Shown here piece by piece: positions 32,418 to 39,903 of a DNA stretch of 64,000 nucleotides (positions are counted from its first letter, which is position 1; each line of letters opens with the position of its first letter). This stretch comes from DASZUK01 sp963844575 (GTDB taxonomy: Bacteria > Actinomycetota > Acidimicrobiia > Acidimicrobiales > RAAP-2), in the NCBI GenBank assembly GCA_963844575.1, contig CAWJOU010000005.1, positions 1,550,001 through 1,614,000 of the forward strand, given 5' to 3'. The translations under genes were made by a program, and so were the position numbers. A model generated the notes under the pieces. The model saw only the letters and a list, made by a program, of their open reading frames with translations. It made no database searches and had not been told where the DNA came from.

Positions 32418-33335
32418 GTGCGGACCGGCTTCGCCACCATCGTCGGACGGCCCAACGTCGGCAAATCGACGCTGGTCAACGCCATCGTCGGGACGAAGGT
32501 CTCGATCACGTCGCCGCGCCCGAACACCACCCGGCACAACGTCCGCGGCATCCTCCACCGTCCGGACACCCAGGTCGTCTTCGTCGACACGCCCGGGCTT
32601 CACCGGCCCCGGACCGCTCTGGGCGAACGGCTCAACGGGACCGCGGTCGCCTCCCTCGCCGACCTCGATGTCGCGGTCGCCCTCGTCGACGCCACCGCGG
32701 CCATCGGGCCCGGCGACCGGTTCGTCCTCTCCCGAGCCCTCGAGGCCACCCGCGGCGACGCGGGTCTGCTGGTCGCCGTCAACAAGATCGACCGCGCCCG
32801 CCCACCCGAGATCGTCGCCGCCCTGGTCTCGGTGGCCGAGACGGTCGATCGGCTGGTCGCCGACGGGGCCGGCCGGGTAGGCGGGGTCGGCGGCGCCGGG
32901 AGCCCGCCGGACGTCGAATTCTTCCCGGTCTCGGCGGCGACCGGCAAGGGCGTCGACGCCCTCGTCGACGCCATCGTCGCCCGGCTGCCGGAGGGGCCGG
33001 CGTACTACCCCGACGACATGGTCACGGACACCCCCGAAGCGCTCCGGGTGGCCGAGCTCGTGCGCGAGCAGCTGCTGCGGCGGGCCCGGGAGGAGCTGCC
33101 GCACGCCATCGCCTGCCGCGTCACCGAGTGGGAGTGGCCGCGGATCCGGGTCGAGATCCTCGTCGAGCGGGACTCGCAGAAGGCCATCGTCATCGGCCGC
33201 GGCGGCGAGGTGCTGAAGGCCGTCGGTATCGCGGTGCGTCAGGAGCTGCCACCTGGCGCCTACCTGGAGCTGTTCGTCCGGGTCGAGAAGCGCTGGCAGC
33301 AGCGGGACGACGCGCTCGACCGGCTGGGCTATTAG
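32418..33335 (+). CDS. era: GTPase Era
   Basis: A 305-residue ribosome-assembly GTPase. G1 is GRPNVGKSTLVNA (residues about 10-22), G2 region SPRPNTTRHN, G3 DTPGLHRP, G4 NKID. The C-terminal KH domain holds VERDSQKAIVIGRGGEVLKA. Era binds the 3' end of 16S rRNA. GTG start. The stop codon lies inside a 17-bp repeat unit, and a mobile element begins 2 nt after it, so the original downstream sequence has been displaced by 1.5 kb. Confidence 0.96.
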   Translation: MRTGFATIVGRPNVGKSTLVNAIVGTKVSITSPRPNTTRHNVRGILHRPDTQVVFVDTPGLHRPRTALGERLNGTAVASLADLDVAVALVDATAAIGPGDRFVLSRALEATRGDAGLLVAVNKIDRARPPEIVAALVSVAETVDRLVADGAGRVGGVGGAGSPPDVEFFPVSAATGKGVDALVDAIVARLPEGPAYYPDDMVTDTPEALRVAELVREQLLRRAREELPHAIACRVTEWEWPRIRVEILVERDSQKAIVIGRGGEVLKAVGIAVRQELPPGAYLELFVRVEKRWQQRDDALDRLGY

Positions 33336-33336
33336 T

Positions 33337-34852
33337 GGCTCTTCGGAAATGAGCGGGGTTCAGCGTTCGCGAAAGCAAGCACCTGGCCAACATTGTGTAC
33401 AGGGAGTCGGACCCAGGCCCCGCGTTTGGTGGCGGACCAAGCTGCGCCAGCGCTGAACGGTATGGCACGCCGCCGCAAACCAGCCAGTGTCGTTACGCGG
33501 GAAGGTTGCTCAACCATCAGTTTTGGTATCCTCGCCGCTCATCCTCACTTGGCCAACTCCCGCCTGCCCGCCGCTCGATCGAGCCAGCCGCCTGATGGTG
33601 TGCCGTCGGCTGCGAGCTGCGCGGCGAGTATGCCAGTCCGTGCTGCGACATGAGCCAAATAATCCGCGGGCACGTGCGATGCTCGTGCGGCTTAATCTCG
33701 CCACGAAGAGAATCACGCGAGCCGAGGCTCAGCAGGAGATCAGCCAACTAATCGGCGAATACCCCGACATCCTCGGCCTCAGACTGTCCGCTGCCGTCGT
33801 AGCAGGCACAGCCGAGTACAGCGAGGACACGATCGCCGATCTCCGACAACTCGATAGGGAGTATCCAGGTAACTCCGACATCCAAGAAACTCTCGGTGCT
33901 GCACTCTTCCGCATCCCGCAGACCCGGGTCGAAGCCTGGGAACAATTCCGATCCGTCCTGTCACGGCGGCCACTCGCCTCTCCGAACCGCGCCGCGGCAT
34001 ACAGCCTCGGCAAGGAAGTGGCGCCCATCGAGGCAAGTGAGGCGCTCAATGGTGCCGGGGCGGTAACGCGCTTTCTAATTCGGACCCGCGCCCGCGGCGG
34101 ACGGGTCCGCGCTCTCCTCGCACTACTATTCGTCGGGGCCATCGTCGGAGCCTTTAGTCGACCTTTCGGACTGATTCTCCTCTCCGTGGGCACCCTCGGT
34201 GCAGTATGGCTCGCCGCTTCAAACTGCGCGATTTGCTGTTGGAAGTGCGTAAAGGCGGTGTTGGCCGTCGTCTTCTGTGCGTGGGCGCTCTTTGCGTTTG
34301 CCGTTCTGGCCTCAGCCGGAAGGATCGGGAAGTCCGCCGGAAGCAACCCCTTCAGGCCCGCAGGCTATGCGACCGGAGCGGAGACGGGCGATTGCTATGG
34401 CAGGGAGCTCGGCGACACCAACTCCACAGGCCAGCACGTCATTGCGGTGGCCACGTTTGTCAGGTCCGCCTCTTCTATGCAGATCAGGGACTTCATAATG
34501 GAGCAGTTCCAGTCCCCACGAAGCATCGGGATGTGGTGCAACTTTTACTCCTCCACGGCATACCTGGACGGAACCGATCTTCTATGGATCACCGGCTCTC
34601 CTTCACAGAAACTCCGGTATGAGCGTTTGATCGAGTCCAAACTGAAGAGTTCCCATCTGATTTCCGCCGTTGAGGGCGGAACTGGTCTCTGGTATGCGTC
34701 ACGCCCCTAGGGAACGGTGCAGCGGGCGCAGGTGTCTCAATAACACTCTTGTGCTCGGGCATTGGCTGCCCTCGAAGTGCCGGAGCGGGGCAGACAACTT
34801 TCGCGAGCGCTCCGTCGGCCGAGCGGACGCACCCGCTCATTTCCGAAGAGCC
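33337..34852 (+). mobile_element. Non-autonomous ISL3-like element with passenger gene
   Basis: Perfect 21-bp terminal inverted repeats begin GGCTCTTCGGAAATGAGC at 33337 and end at 34852, the type known from ISL3 elements. A second, subterminal inverted block TCGCGAAAG lies about 25-45 bp inside each end. Directly outside are 8-bp duplications CTATTAGT (33329-33336 and 34853-34860); 8 bp is the ISL3 duplication length. No transposase is encoded on either strand. The only substantial gene is an unrelated membrane protein, and GC content is clearly lower than in the flanks. Movement would need a transposase supplied in trans. Confidence 0.88.
33595..34710 (+). CDS. TPR-like membrane protein carried by the ISL3-like element
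   Basis: A 371-residue protein with no family I recognise. Residues about 1-150 are helical, with TPR flavour (SVLRHEPNNPRARAMLVRLN; LDREYPGNSDIQETLGAALF). Residues about 165-260 hold two or three TM segments (ALLALLFVGAIVGAF; LILLSVGTLGAVWLAAS; AVLAVVFCAWALFAFAVL) with a cysteine cluster CAICCWKC between. The C-terminal 100 residues (ETGDCYGRELGDTNSTG; GMWCNFYSS) would lie outside the cell with two further cysteines. ATG 33595 is chosen because homology-like structure begins there; the frame is open from 33487. It is a passenger, not a transposase. Confidence 0.65.
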   Translation: MVCRRLRAARRVCQSVLRHEPNNPRARAMLVRLNLATKRITRAEAQQEISQLIGEYPDILGLRLSAAVVAGTAEYSEDTIADLRQLDREYPGNSDIQETLGAALFRIPQTRVEAWEQFRSVLSRRPLASPNRAAAYSLGKEVAPIEASEALNGAGAVTRFLIRTRARGGRVRALLALLFVGAIVGAFSRPFGLILLSVGTLGAVWLAASNCAICCWKCVKAVLAVVFCAWALFAFAVLASAGRIGKSAGSNPFRPAGYATGAETGDCYGRELGDTNSTGQHVIAVATFVRSASSMQIRDFIMEQFQSPRSIGMWCNFYSSTAYLDGTDLLWITGSPSQKLRYERLIESKLKSSHLISAVEGGTGLWYASRP

Positions 34853-34860
34853 CTATTAGT

Positions 34861-34911
34861 CCGGCTGGGCTGTTAGTCCGGCTCGGCTATTCGTCCGGCC
34901 GGGCTATTGGT
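34861..34911. repeat. 17-bp tandem repeat holding the era and dinG stop codons
   Basis: Three units CCGGCTGGGCTGTTAGT, CCGGCTCGGCTATTCGT and CCGGCCGGGCTATTGGT lie here. A fourth, CCGGCTGGGCTATTAGT, is at 33320-33336 on the far side of the mobile element. Without the insertion they form one array of four. The era TAG lies in the first unit and the dinG stop (CTA on the plus strand) in the last. Confidence 0.8.
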
Positions 34912-36931
34912 CCGGGTCGGCGAGAACGCGGGCGAAGAACGCTTCGACCTGGGCGAGGTCGATCGAACGGCGCATCGGCGGCAGCGCGGCGAGCAGGACG
35001 TTGCGGTAGCCGGCGGTGGCCAGCCGAGGATCGAGGACCGCGACGACGCCGTAGTCGTCGGCCGACCGGATCAGGCGCCCAGCGCCCTGGGCGAGCAGCG
35101 TCGCCGCCCGCGGCAGGTCGACGACGGAGAACGCGGCGTCGCCGGCCCGGTCCCGCCGGGCCTGCAGCAGCGGGTCGTCCGGTCGGGCGAACGGCAGGCG
35201 ATCGAGCGTGACGAGCGACAGCGACCGGCCGGGCACGTCGACGCCCTGCCAGAAGCCGAGCGTCGCGAACAGGCACGACGTCTCTTCCGCACTGAACGCC
35301 TCGAGGAGCCGGCCCTTCGGGAGCTGCCCCTGCACGAGCAGTCGGAACGGCAGGTCGGGGGCGAGGGCATCGGCCGCCGCGTCCGTCGCCCGGCGGCTCG
35401 TGAACAGGGCGAGCGTGCGGCCACCGGCCGCGGCGATGAGCGAACGGAGCTCGGTGTGCAGCGCGGCCTCCGACTCCGGCCGGCGCCGGTCGGGCAGGTG
35501 CCGGGCGACGTAGAGCATGGCGTGGGACCGGTAGTCGAACGGGCTGCCGACGTCCTCCTCGTCGACGTCGAAGCCGCGCAGCCCGAGCCGTTCGGGCAAC
35601 CGCGGCGGGATGGTCGCGCTCGTGAGGACGGCCGTGACCTCCCCCCAGAGCTGCTCCGCCAGCGGCGGCCCGACATCGATGGGGGAGAGCCGGAGGACCG
35701 GGGAGCGGGTCGTCCCGTCGATCCATGCCACCTCGTCGTCGCCGCGACCAGCCAGCCGGGCGAGGTCGTCGACGAGATGCCCGGCCGCGCTGACCGCCCG
35801 GGCCCGCCGCCCGTCGTCCTGTCCAGTGGTCTCGCCGGCCGCCCCGTTGGCGTCGGGCGTCCGGCGGAGCAGGGCCAGCGTCCGGTCGACCTGGGATGCC
35901 GCCTGTTCGAGGACGTCCACCAGCTCGACGTCCCCGGCCGGGCCGGCCGAGCGCGGCTGGTGGAGGACCCGTTCGCCGACCCGACCTTCGACGGCGCCCT
36001 GCAGCCGGTTGGCCAGCGTGCCGAGGTCCGCGGTGGCCGCGACGCCGGGGTCGTCCCGCAGGAGCGGCCGGACGACGGCCTGCAGCGCCCGGAACCGGCC
36101 GGGCGTGATCTCGGCGCCGAGCGACGCGGTCATGATCTCCTCGACCTCGTGGGCCTCGTCGAAGACGACGACGTCGTGCTCGGGCAGCACCGCACCGCCG
36201 CTGGCCAGGTGGGCGCCGTAGAGATGGGTGTTGACGACGACGACGTCCGCGGCCTGGGCCTCCGCCCGGGCCTGCTCGGCGAAGCAACGGCCGCCGGACG
36301 GGCAGCGGTACGCACCGGGGCACTCCCTCGGCCCGACGCTGACCATCGCCCACGCCCGCTCGTGCGGCTCGAACGGCAGGTCGCCGCGGTCGCCGGTCGC
36401 CGTCTCCTCCGACCATTCGAGCAGCCGGCGGACCTGGTCGACGAGGCGTCCGCGGTCCAGCTCGACCGCGGTCGACGGCCCGTCGACGTCGAGCTCCGGT
36501 TGGTGCCCGTGGTCCTCCATCTCGGTCGCCCGCTGCCGGCAGAGATAGTTGCTGCGACCCTTGAGGACCGAGAACGTGACGTCGGCGGGGAGGGCGGCGG
36601 CGGCGATCGGCAGGTCCTTCTGCGCCAGCTGGTCCTGTAGGGCCTTCGTCGCCGTGGCGACGACGACCTTCTTGCCGGAGGCCAGCGCGGGGACGACATA
36701 GGCCAGGGACTTCCCGGTTCCGGTGCCGGCCTGGACGACGAGGTGCCGGCCCCCGGCCAGGGCGGCGGCGACGGACCGGGCCATCGCCACCTGCTGCGGC
36801 CGCGGCTCACCGTTCGGCAGGGCGTCGGTGACCCGGGCCAACCACGTCTCGGCCCGGTCCGCGGCCGCGGTCGCGGCCGCACCGTCGGCGGTGGCGGTCG
36901 TGTCGGCTGTCGGTTGCACGGCCCCGATCAT
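34904..36931 (-). CDS. dinG: ATP-dependent DNA helicase, DinG/XPD type
   Basis: A 675-residue superfamily 2 helicase. Walker A is VVQAGTGTGKSLAYVVPALA, the DEAH box is VVVFDEAHEVEEIM, and motif VI is AQGAGRLIRSADDYGVV. Four cysteines consistent with an iron-sulphur cluster lie between motifs I and II (NYLCRQRATE; ECPGAYRCPSGGRCFAE). DinG/YoaA-type enzymes unwind damaged or structured DNA 5' to 3'. ATG 36931 is chosen; the open frame extends upstream without domain content. It converges on era through the tandem repeat. Confidence 0.93.
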   Translation of the reverse strand: MIGAVQPTADTTATADGAAATAAADRAETWLARVTDALPNGEPRPQQVAMARSVAAALAGGRHLVVQAGTGTGKSLAYVVPALASGKKVVVATATKALQDQLAQKDLPIAAAALPADVTFSVLKGRSNYLCRQRATEMEDHGHQPELDVDGPSTAVELDRGRLVDQVRRLLEWSEETATGDRGDLPFEPHERAWAMVSVGPRECPGAYRCPSGGRCFAEQARAEAQAADVVVVNTHLYGAHLASGGAVLPEHDVVVFDEAHEVEEIMTASLGAEITPGRFRALQAVVRPLLRDDPGVAATADLGTLANRLQGAVEGRVGERVLHQPRSAGPAGDVELVDVLEQAASQVDRTLALLRRTPDANGAAGETTGQDDGRRARAVSAAGHLVDDLARLAGRGDDEVAWIDGTTRSPVLRLSPIDVGPPLAEQLWGEVTAVLTSATIPPRLPERLGLRGFDVDEEDVGSPFDYRSHAMLYVARHLPDRRRPESEAALHTELRSLIAAAGGRTLALFTSRRATDAAADALAPDLPFRLLVQGQLPKGRLLEAFSAEETSCLFATLGFWQGVDVPGRSLSLVTLDRLPFARPDDPLLQARRDRAGDAAFSVVDLPRAATLLAQGAGRLIRSADDYGVVAVLDPRLATAGYRNVLLAALPPMRRSIDLAQVEAFFARVLADPDQ

Positions 36932-36955
36932 GCCTGGCGACCGTGACCACCGCGG

Positions 36956-36961
36956 TAGTTT
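36956..36961 (+). promoter_or_regulatory. -10 box TAGTTT of the uppS-like operon
   Basis: TAGTTT lies 6 nt before GTG 36968 in the divergent region with dinG; leaderless spacing. Confidence 0.4.
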
Positions 36962-36967
36962 CGACTC

Positions 36968-37765
36968 GTGGCACGTATCGCGGAGGTCCCGTTGCCGTCC
37001 GGGTCGGTACCGGGCGAGCCGGCGCCGGCGCCGGTCCCCGACGGGATCGACGCCGACCGGGTGCCGACCCACGTCGCCTGGGCGCTCAGCCACGACGACC
37101 GGGTCGGTCGGGCCGGTGTTGGTCGGGCGACCGACGGCTGGACCGCCCTGCTCGAGGTGGTCGACGGCGCGCTCGCTCTCGGGGTGTCGTGGTTGACGGT
37201 CTACGCCGTCTCGGCGGACGACCGCGCCGGCTCGACCGGGAATGCCCGTCGATGGCCGGCGTGGTGCGAGGCGTTCGTCGCGGACGGTTCGGCCGCGCTC
37301 GTCGGACGCGGTGTCCGTTTCCGGGTGGCCGGCCGGCGGGCGGCCGACGCGGCGGCGACCGGCGGGCCGGCCGGGCTCGACGAGCTGGTCGGACGGACGG
37401 CCGGCGGCGACCGGCTGACGCTGACGTTGGCCGTCGACTACGACGGTCGGGTCGAGATCGTCGACGCCATCGCCGCCCTGGCCGCGGCGGGGACGCGGCC
37501 GCGCCACGTCGACGAGGCGGCGATCGCCCGGCATCTCTACCACCCGGACATGCCGGATCCCGACCTCGTCGTGCGGACGTCGGGGGAGCACCGGGTCTCC
37601 GATCTGCTGCTCTGGGAGGTCGCGTACAGCGAGCTCGTCGTCGTCGACGCGCCGTGGCCGGACGTCCGCCGCGGCCACTTCTACGACGCGGTCGTCGAGT
37701 ACCAGCGACGGGACCGCCGGTACGGCGGTCTCGATCCGGCGGCCGACGACGGTGATCTGCGGTGA
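36968..37765 (+). CDS. UppS-like cis-prenyltransferase homologue lacking the catalytic motif
   Basis: A 265-residue protein. The C-terminal half keeps strong UppS marks: PDPDLVVRTSGEHRVSDLLL then WEVAYSELVVVDAPWPDVRR. The N-terminal catalytic block, normally HVAIIMDGNGRWA, reads HVAWALSHDDRVG. The catalytic aspartate falls on serine and the DGNG loop is gone; only the arginine remains. The second region (GVSWLTVYAVSADD) is recognisable. Undecaprenyl diphosphate synthesis by this protein is therefore doubtful. It may be a structural partner, as NgBR is in eukaryotic cis-prenyltransferases. It sits at the usual uppS place before recO. Confidence 0.8.
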   Translation: MARIAEVPLPSGSVPGEPAPAPVPDGIDADRVPTHVAWALSHDDRVGRAGVGRATDGWTALLEVVDGALALGVSWLTVYAVSADDRAGSTGNARRWPAWCEAFVADGSAALVGRGVRFRVAGRRAADAAATGGPAGLDELVGRTAGGDRLTLTLAVDYDGRVEIVDAIAALAAAGTRPRHVDEAAIARHLYHPDMPDPDLVVRTSGEHRVSDLLLWEVAYSELVVVDAPWPDVRRGHFYDAVVEYQRRDRRYGGLDPAADDGDLR

Positions 37766-38049
37766 GCGTCACGAAGCTGGTCATCGGGCTCGGTGTCGTC
37801 GTCTTCGGGTTGCTCTGCTGGATGGCCGTCGACGGCATCACCGCGGCCGCGGTCACGCTGATCACGGTCGGCGCGCTCGTCGTCCTCGTCGGCGGTGGCA
37901 ACTGGATCGGCGGGCGGTCGTCGCCCCACGGGCCGCGGCCGGCCGGGTCAGGCCCGCCGTCGTCGACGTACGTGCCGCCGACGGCACCGTCGGTCGCCCA
38001 GCCGAGCGAGCAGCCGGCCGAGCCGCCGGGCGAGCGCGAGGTCCCGTAG
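37762..38049 (+). CDS. Small two-TM membrane protein, unknown function
   Basis: A 95-residue protein with two TM segments (LVIGLGVVVFGLLCWMAV; AVTLITVGALVVLVGGG) and a proline-rich cytoplasmic or external tail (SSTYVPPTAPSVAQPSEQ). The GTG start overlaps the uppS-like stop (GTGA) and recO follows after 2 nt, so it is part of the operon. Its context next to a cis-prenyltransferase homologue hints at a membrane-lipid link, but nothing in the sequence shows one. Confidence 0.65.
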   Translation: MSVTKLVIGLGVVVFGLLCWMAVDGITAAAVTLITVGALVVLVGGGNWIGGRSSPHGPRPAGSGPPSSTYVPPTAPSVAQPSEQPAEPPGEREVP

Positions 38050-38051
38050 CG

Positions 38052-38786
38052 GTGAGCCTCTTCCGGGACAACGGAGTCGTCCTGCGGACGTACCGGCTCG
38101 GGGAGGCCGACCGGATCGTCGTCTTCTTGACCGAGCACCACGGCAAGGTCCGGGCGGTCGCCAAAGGCGTGCGCCGGACGGCCAGCAAGTTCGGCGGCCG
38201 GCTCGAACCGCTCAGCCACGTCGCGCTCCTGCTGTGGCAGGGCCGGAGCGACCTCGACATCGTCAACCAGGCCGAGGTGCTCGACCACTTCCGCGGTATC
38301 CGCGAGGACCTCGACCGGGTGGCGAAGGCGCTCTCGCTCGTCGAGGTCGCCGACCAGCTCGCCCAGGAGCGCCATCCGGACCCGCGGCTCTACGAGATGC
38401 TCGTCGGCGCGCTGCGGACGCTCACCGACCCGGCTCGCGACCCTCGCCTCGTCGCGCCGGCCTTCTTCATGAAGGCGCTCGTCCTCGAAGGCGCCGGCCC
38501 GCTCCTCACGGGCTGCGCGTCCTGTGGCGAACCGGCCGACGCGGTCGACCTCGTTGCGTTCGACGTGCTCGAGGGGGGTGCGCTCTGTCGCCAGTGCCGT
38601 CGCGGCCGGCCGGTCACCCCGGAGGCTTTCGACGTCCTCCGCCGCATCCTCGGCGGCTCGCTCGGCGCGGTGCTCGCCGAGCCGCCGCCACCGTGCGCCG
38701 ACGAGGTGACCGCGCTGGCCACCGACGCCATCGAGGCCCACCTCGACCGCCGCCTGCGCTCCGTCCGCGCCACCGCCCACCTGTGA
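38052..38786 (+). CDS. recO: DNA repair protein RecO
   Basis: A 244-residue protein: an N-terminal OB fold (LRTYRLGEADRIVVFLTEHH; AVAKGVRRTASKFGGRLEP) and a helical C-terminal domain with a four-cysteine zinc site (CASCGE and CRQC). RecO anneals DNA and loads RecA with RecR. GTG start 2 nt after the small membrane gene; the stop overlaps hemW. Confidence 0.95.
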   Translation: MSLFRDNGVVLRTYRLGEADRIVVFLTEHHGKVRAVAKGVRRTASKFGGRLEPLSHVALLLWQGRSDLDIVNQAEVLDHFRGIREDLDRVAKALSLVEVADQLAQERHPDPRLYEMLVGALRTLTDPARDPRLVAPAFFMKALVLEGAGPLLTGCASCGEPADAVDLVAFDVLEGGALCRQCRRGRPVTPEAFDVLRRILGGSLGAVLAEPPPPCADEVTALATDAIEAHLDRRLRSVRATAHL

Positions 38787-39871
38787 CCCCCTTCGGGGTG
38801 TACGTGCACGTGCCGTTCTGCCGGCACCGGTGTGACTACTGCGCGTTCGCGACGTACACCGACCGCGACCACCTGATGGCCCGTTACGTCGACGCCTGCG
38901 TGACCGAGCTGCGCCGGGCGACGGCGGCGGGCGAGCTGCGGCCGGCGACGAGTGTCTTCTTCGGCGGTGGGACGCCGTCGCGACTGCCGGCCGACGAGCT
39001 GTGCCGGGTCCTCGACGACGTGCCTCGGGCCCCCGGCGCGGAGGTAACGGTCGAATGCAACCCGGAGGACGCGTCCGCGGCGCGGTTCGCGACGTACCGG
39101 GCGGCCGGCGTCACCCGGATCTCGCTCGGCGTCCAGTCGACCGCCCCGCACGTCCTCGCCGGTCTCGGCCGCCGCCACGACCCGGCCGCCGTCCGCCGGG
39201 CCGCCGATCTCGTCGCCGACGCCGGCTTCGCGTCGTACAACCTCGACCTCATCTTCGGCGGCGCCGGCGAGACCGACGACGACTGGGCCCGTTCGCTCGA
39301 CGACGTGCTCGCCCTCCCGTCGCCGCCGCCGCACGTCAGTGCGTACGCGCTCACCGTCGAGCCGGGGACGCCGTTGGCCGCCGATGTGGCGCGTCATCCC
39401 GACGACGACGTCCAGGCCGCCCGCTACGAGCGCGCCGACGCGGTCCTCACCGCGGCCGGCTACCGCTGGGAGGAGGTCTCGAACTGGGCCCGCCCCGGCC
39501 ACGGCTGCCGGCACAACCAGCTCTACTGGGCTCAGGGCGACTACCGCGGCATCGGCTCGGCCGCCCACTCGCACCGCCGCGGCCGCCGGTGGTGGAACGT
39601 CCGGACGCCCGACCGCTACGTCGACGCGGTCGAGCACGGCCGGCCCGTCGTGGCGGGGGAGGAGGTCCTCACGGACGGGCAGCGAACGTTCGAGCAGCTG
39701 TCCCTGTCGCTCCGGACGCCGGCCGGTGTCCCGGCGGCGGCGTTGGACGAGCTCGACGAGATGGCGCGGGAGGGCCTCGTCGACCGCCAGGGGAACCGGG
39801 CCGTCCTCACCGTCCGCGGCCGGTTGCTCGCCAACGCCGTCACGACCAGGCTCCGAACGCCCGGTGATTAA
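38783..39871 (+). CDS. hemW: Radical SAM haem chaperone HemW
   Basis: A 362-residue radical SAM protein of the HemN-like HemW class. The cluster motif CRHRCDYC (C13, C17, C20) follows VYVHVPFC, then FFGGGTPSRLPADEL, VECNPEDAS and ISLGVQS. The extra cysteine of true coproporphyrinogen oxidase HemN is absent, which favours the haem-transfer chaperone HemW. The HemW C-terminal region (EQLSLSLRT) is complete. GTG start overlaps recO by four bases. Confidence 0.93.
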   Translation: MTPFGVYVHVPFCRHRCDYCAFATYTDRDHLMARYVDACVTELRRATAAGELRPATSVFFGGGTPSRLPADELCRVLDDVPRAPGAEVTVECNPEDASAARFATYRAAGVTRISLGVQSTAPHVLAGLGRRHDPAAVRRAADLVADAGFASYNLDLIFGGAGETDDDWARSLDDVLALPSPPPHVSAYALTVEPGTPLAADVARHPDDDVQAARYERADAVLTAAGYRWEEVSNWARPGHGCRHNQLYWAQGDYRGIGSAAHSHRRGRRWWNVRTPDRYVDAVEHGRPVVAGEEVLTDGQRTFEQLSLSLRTPAGVPAAALDELDEMAREGLVDRQGNRAVLTVRGRLLANAVTTRLRTPGD

Positions 39872-39890
39872 AGGCGCCGCCGTCAGCCGG

Positions 39891-39896
39891 TAGCCT
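39891..39896 (+). promoter_or_regulatory. -10 box TAGCCT of glyS
   Basis: TAGCCT is 7 nt before the glyS ATG with no ribosome site between; leaderless spacing. Confidence 0.45.
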
Positions 39897-39903
39897 GCGG
39901 CGC

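Noticed and set aside
33487..34710. 407-codon frame in the mobile element as an ISL3 transposase
   Set aside because: It has TM segments and a TPR-like start, and lacks DDE spacing, zinc-finger and other ISL3 transposase marks.
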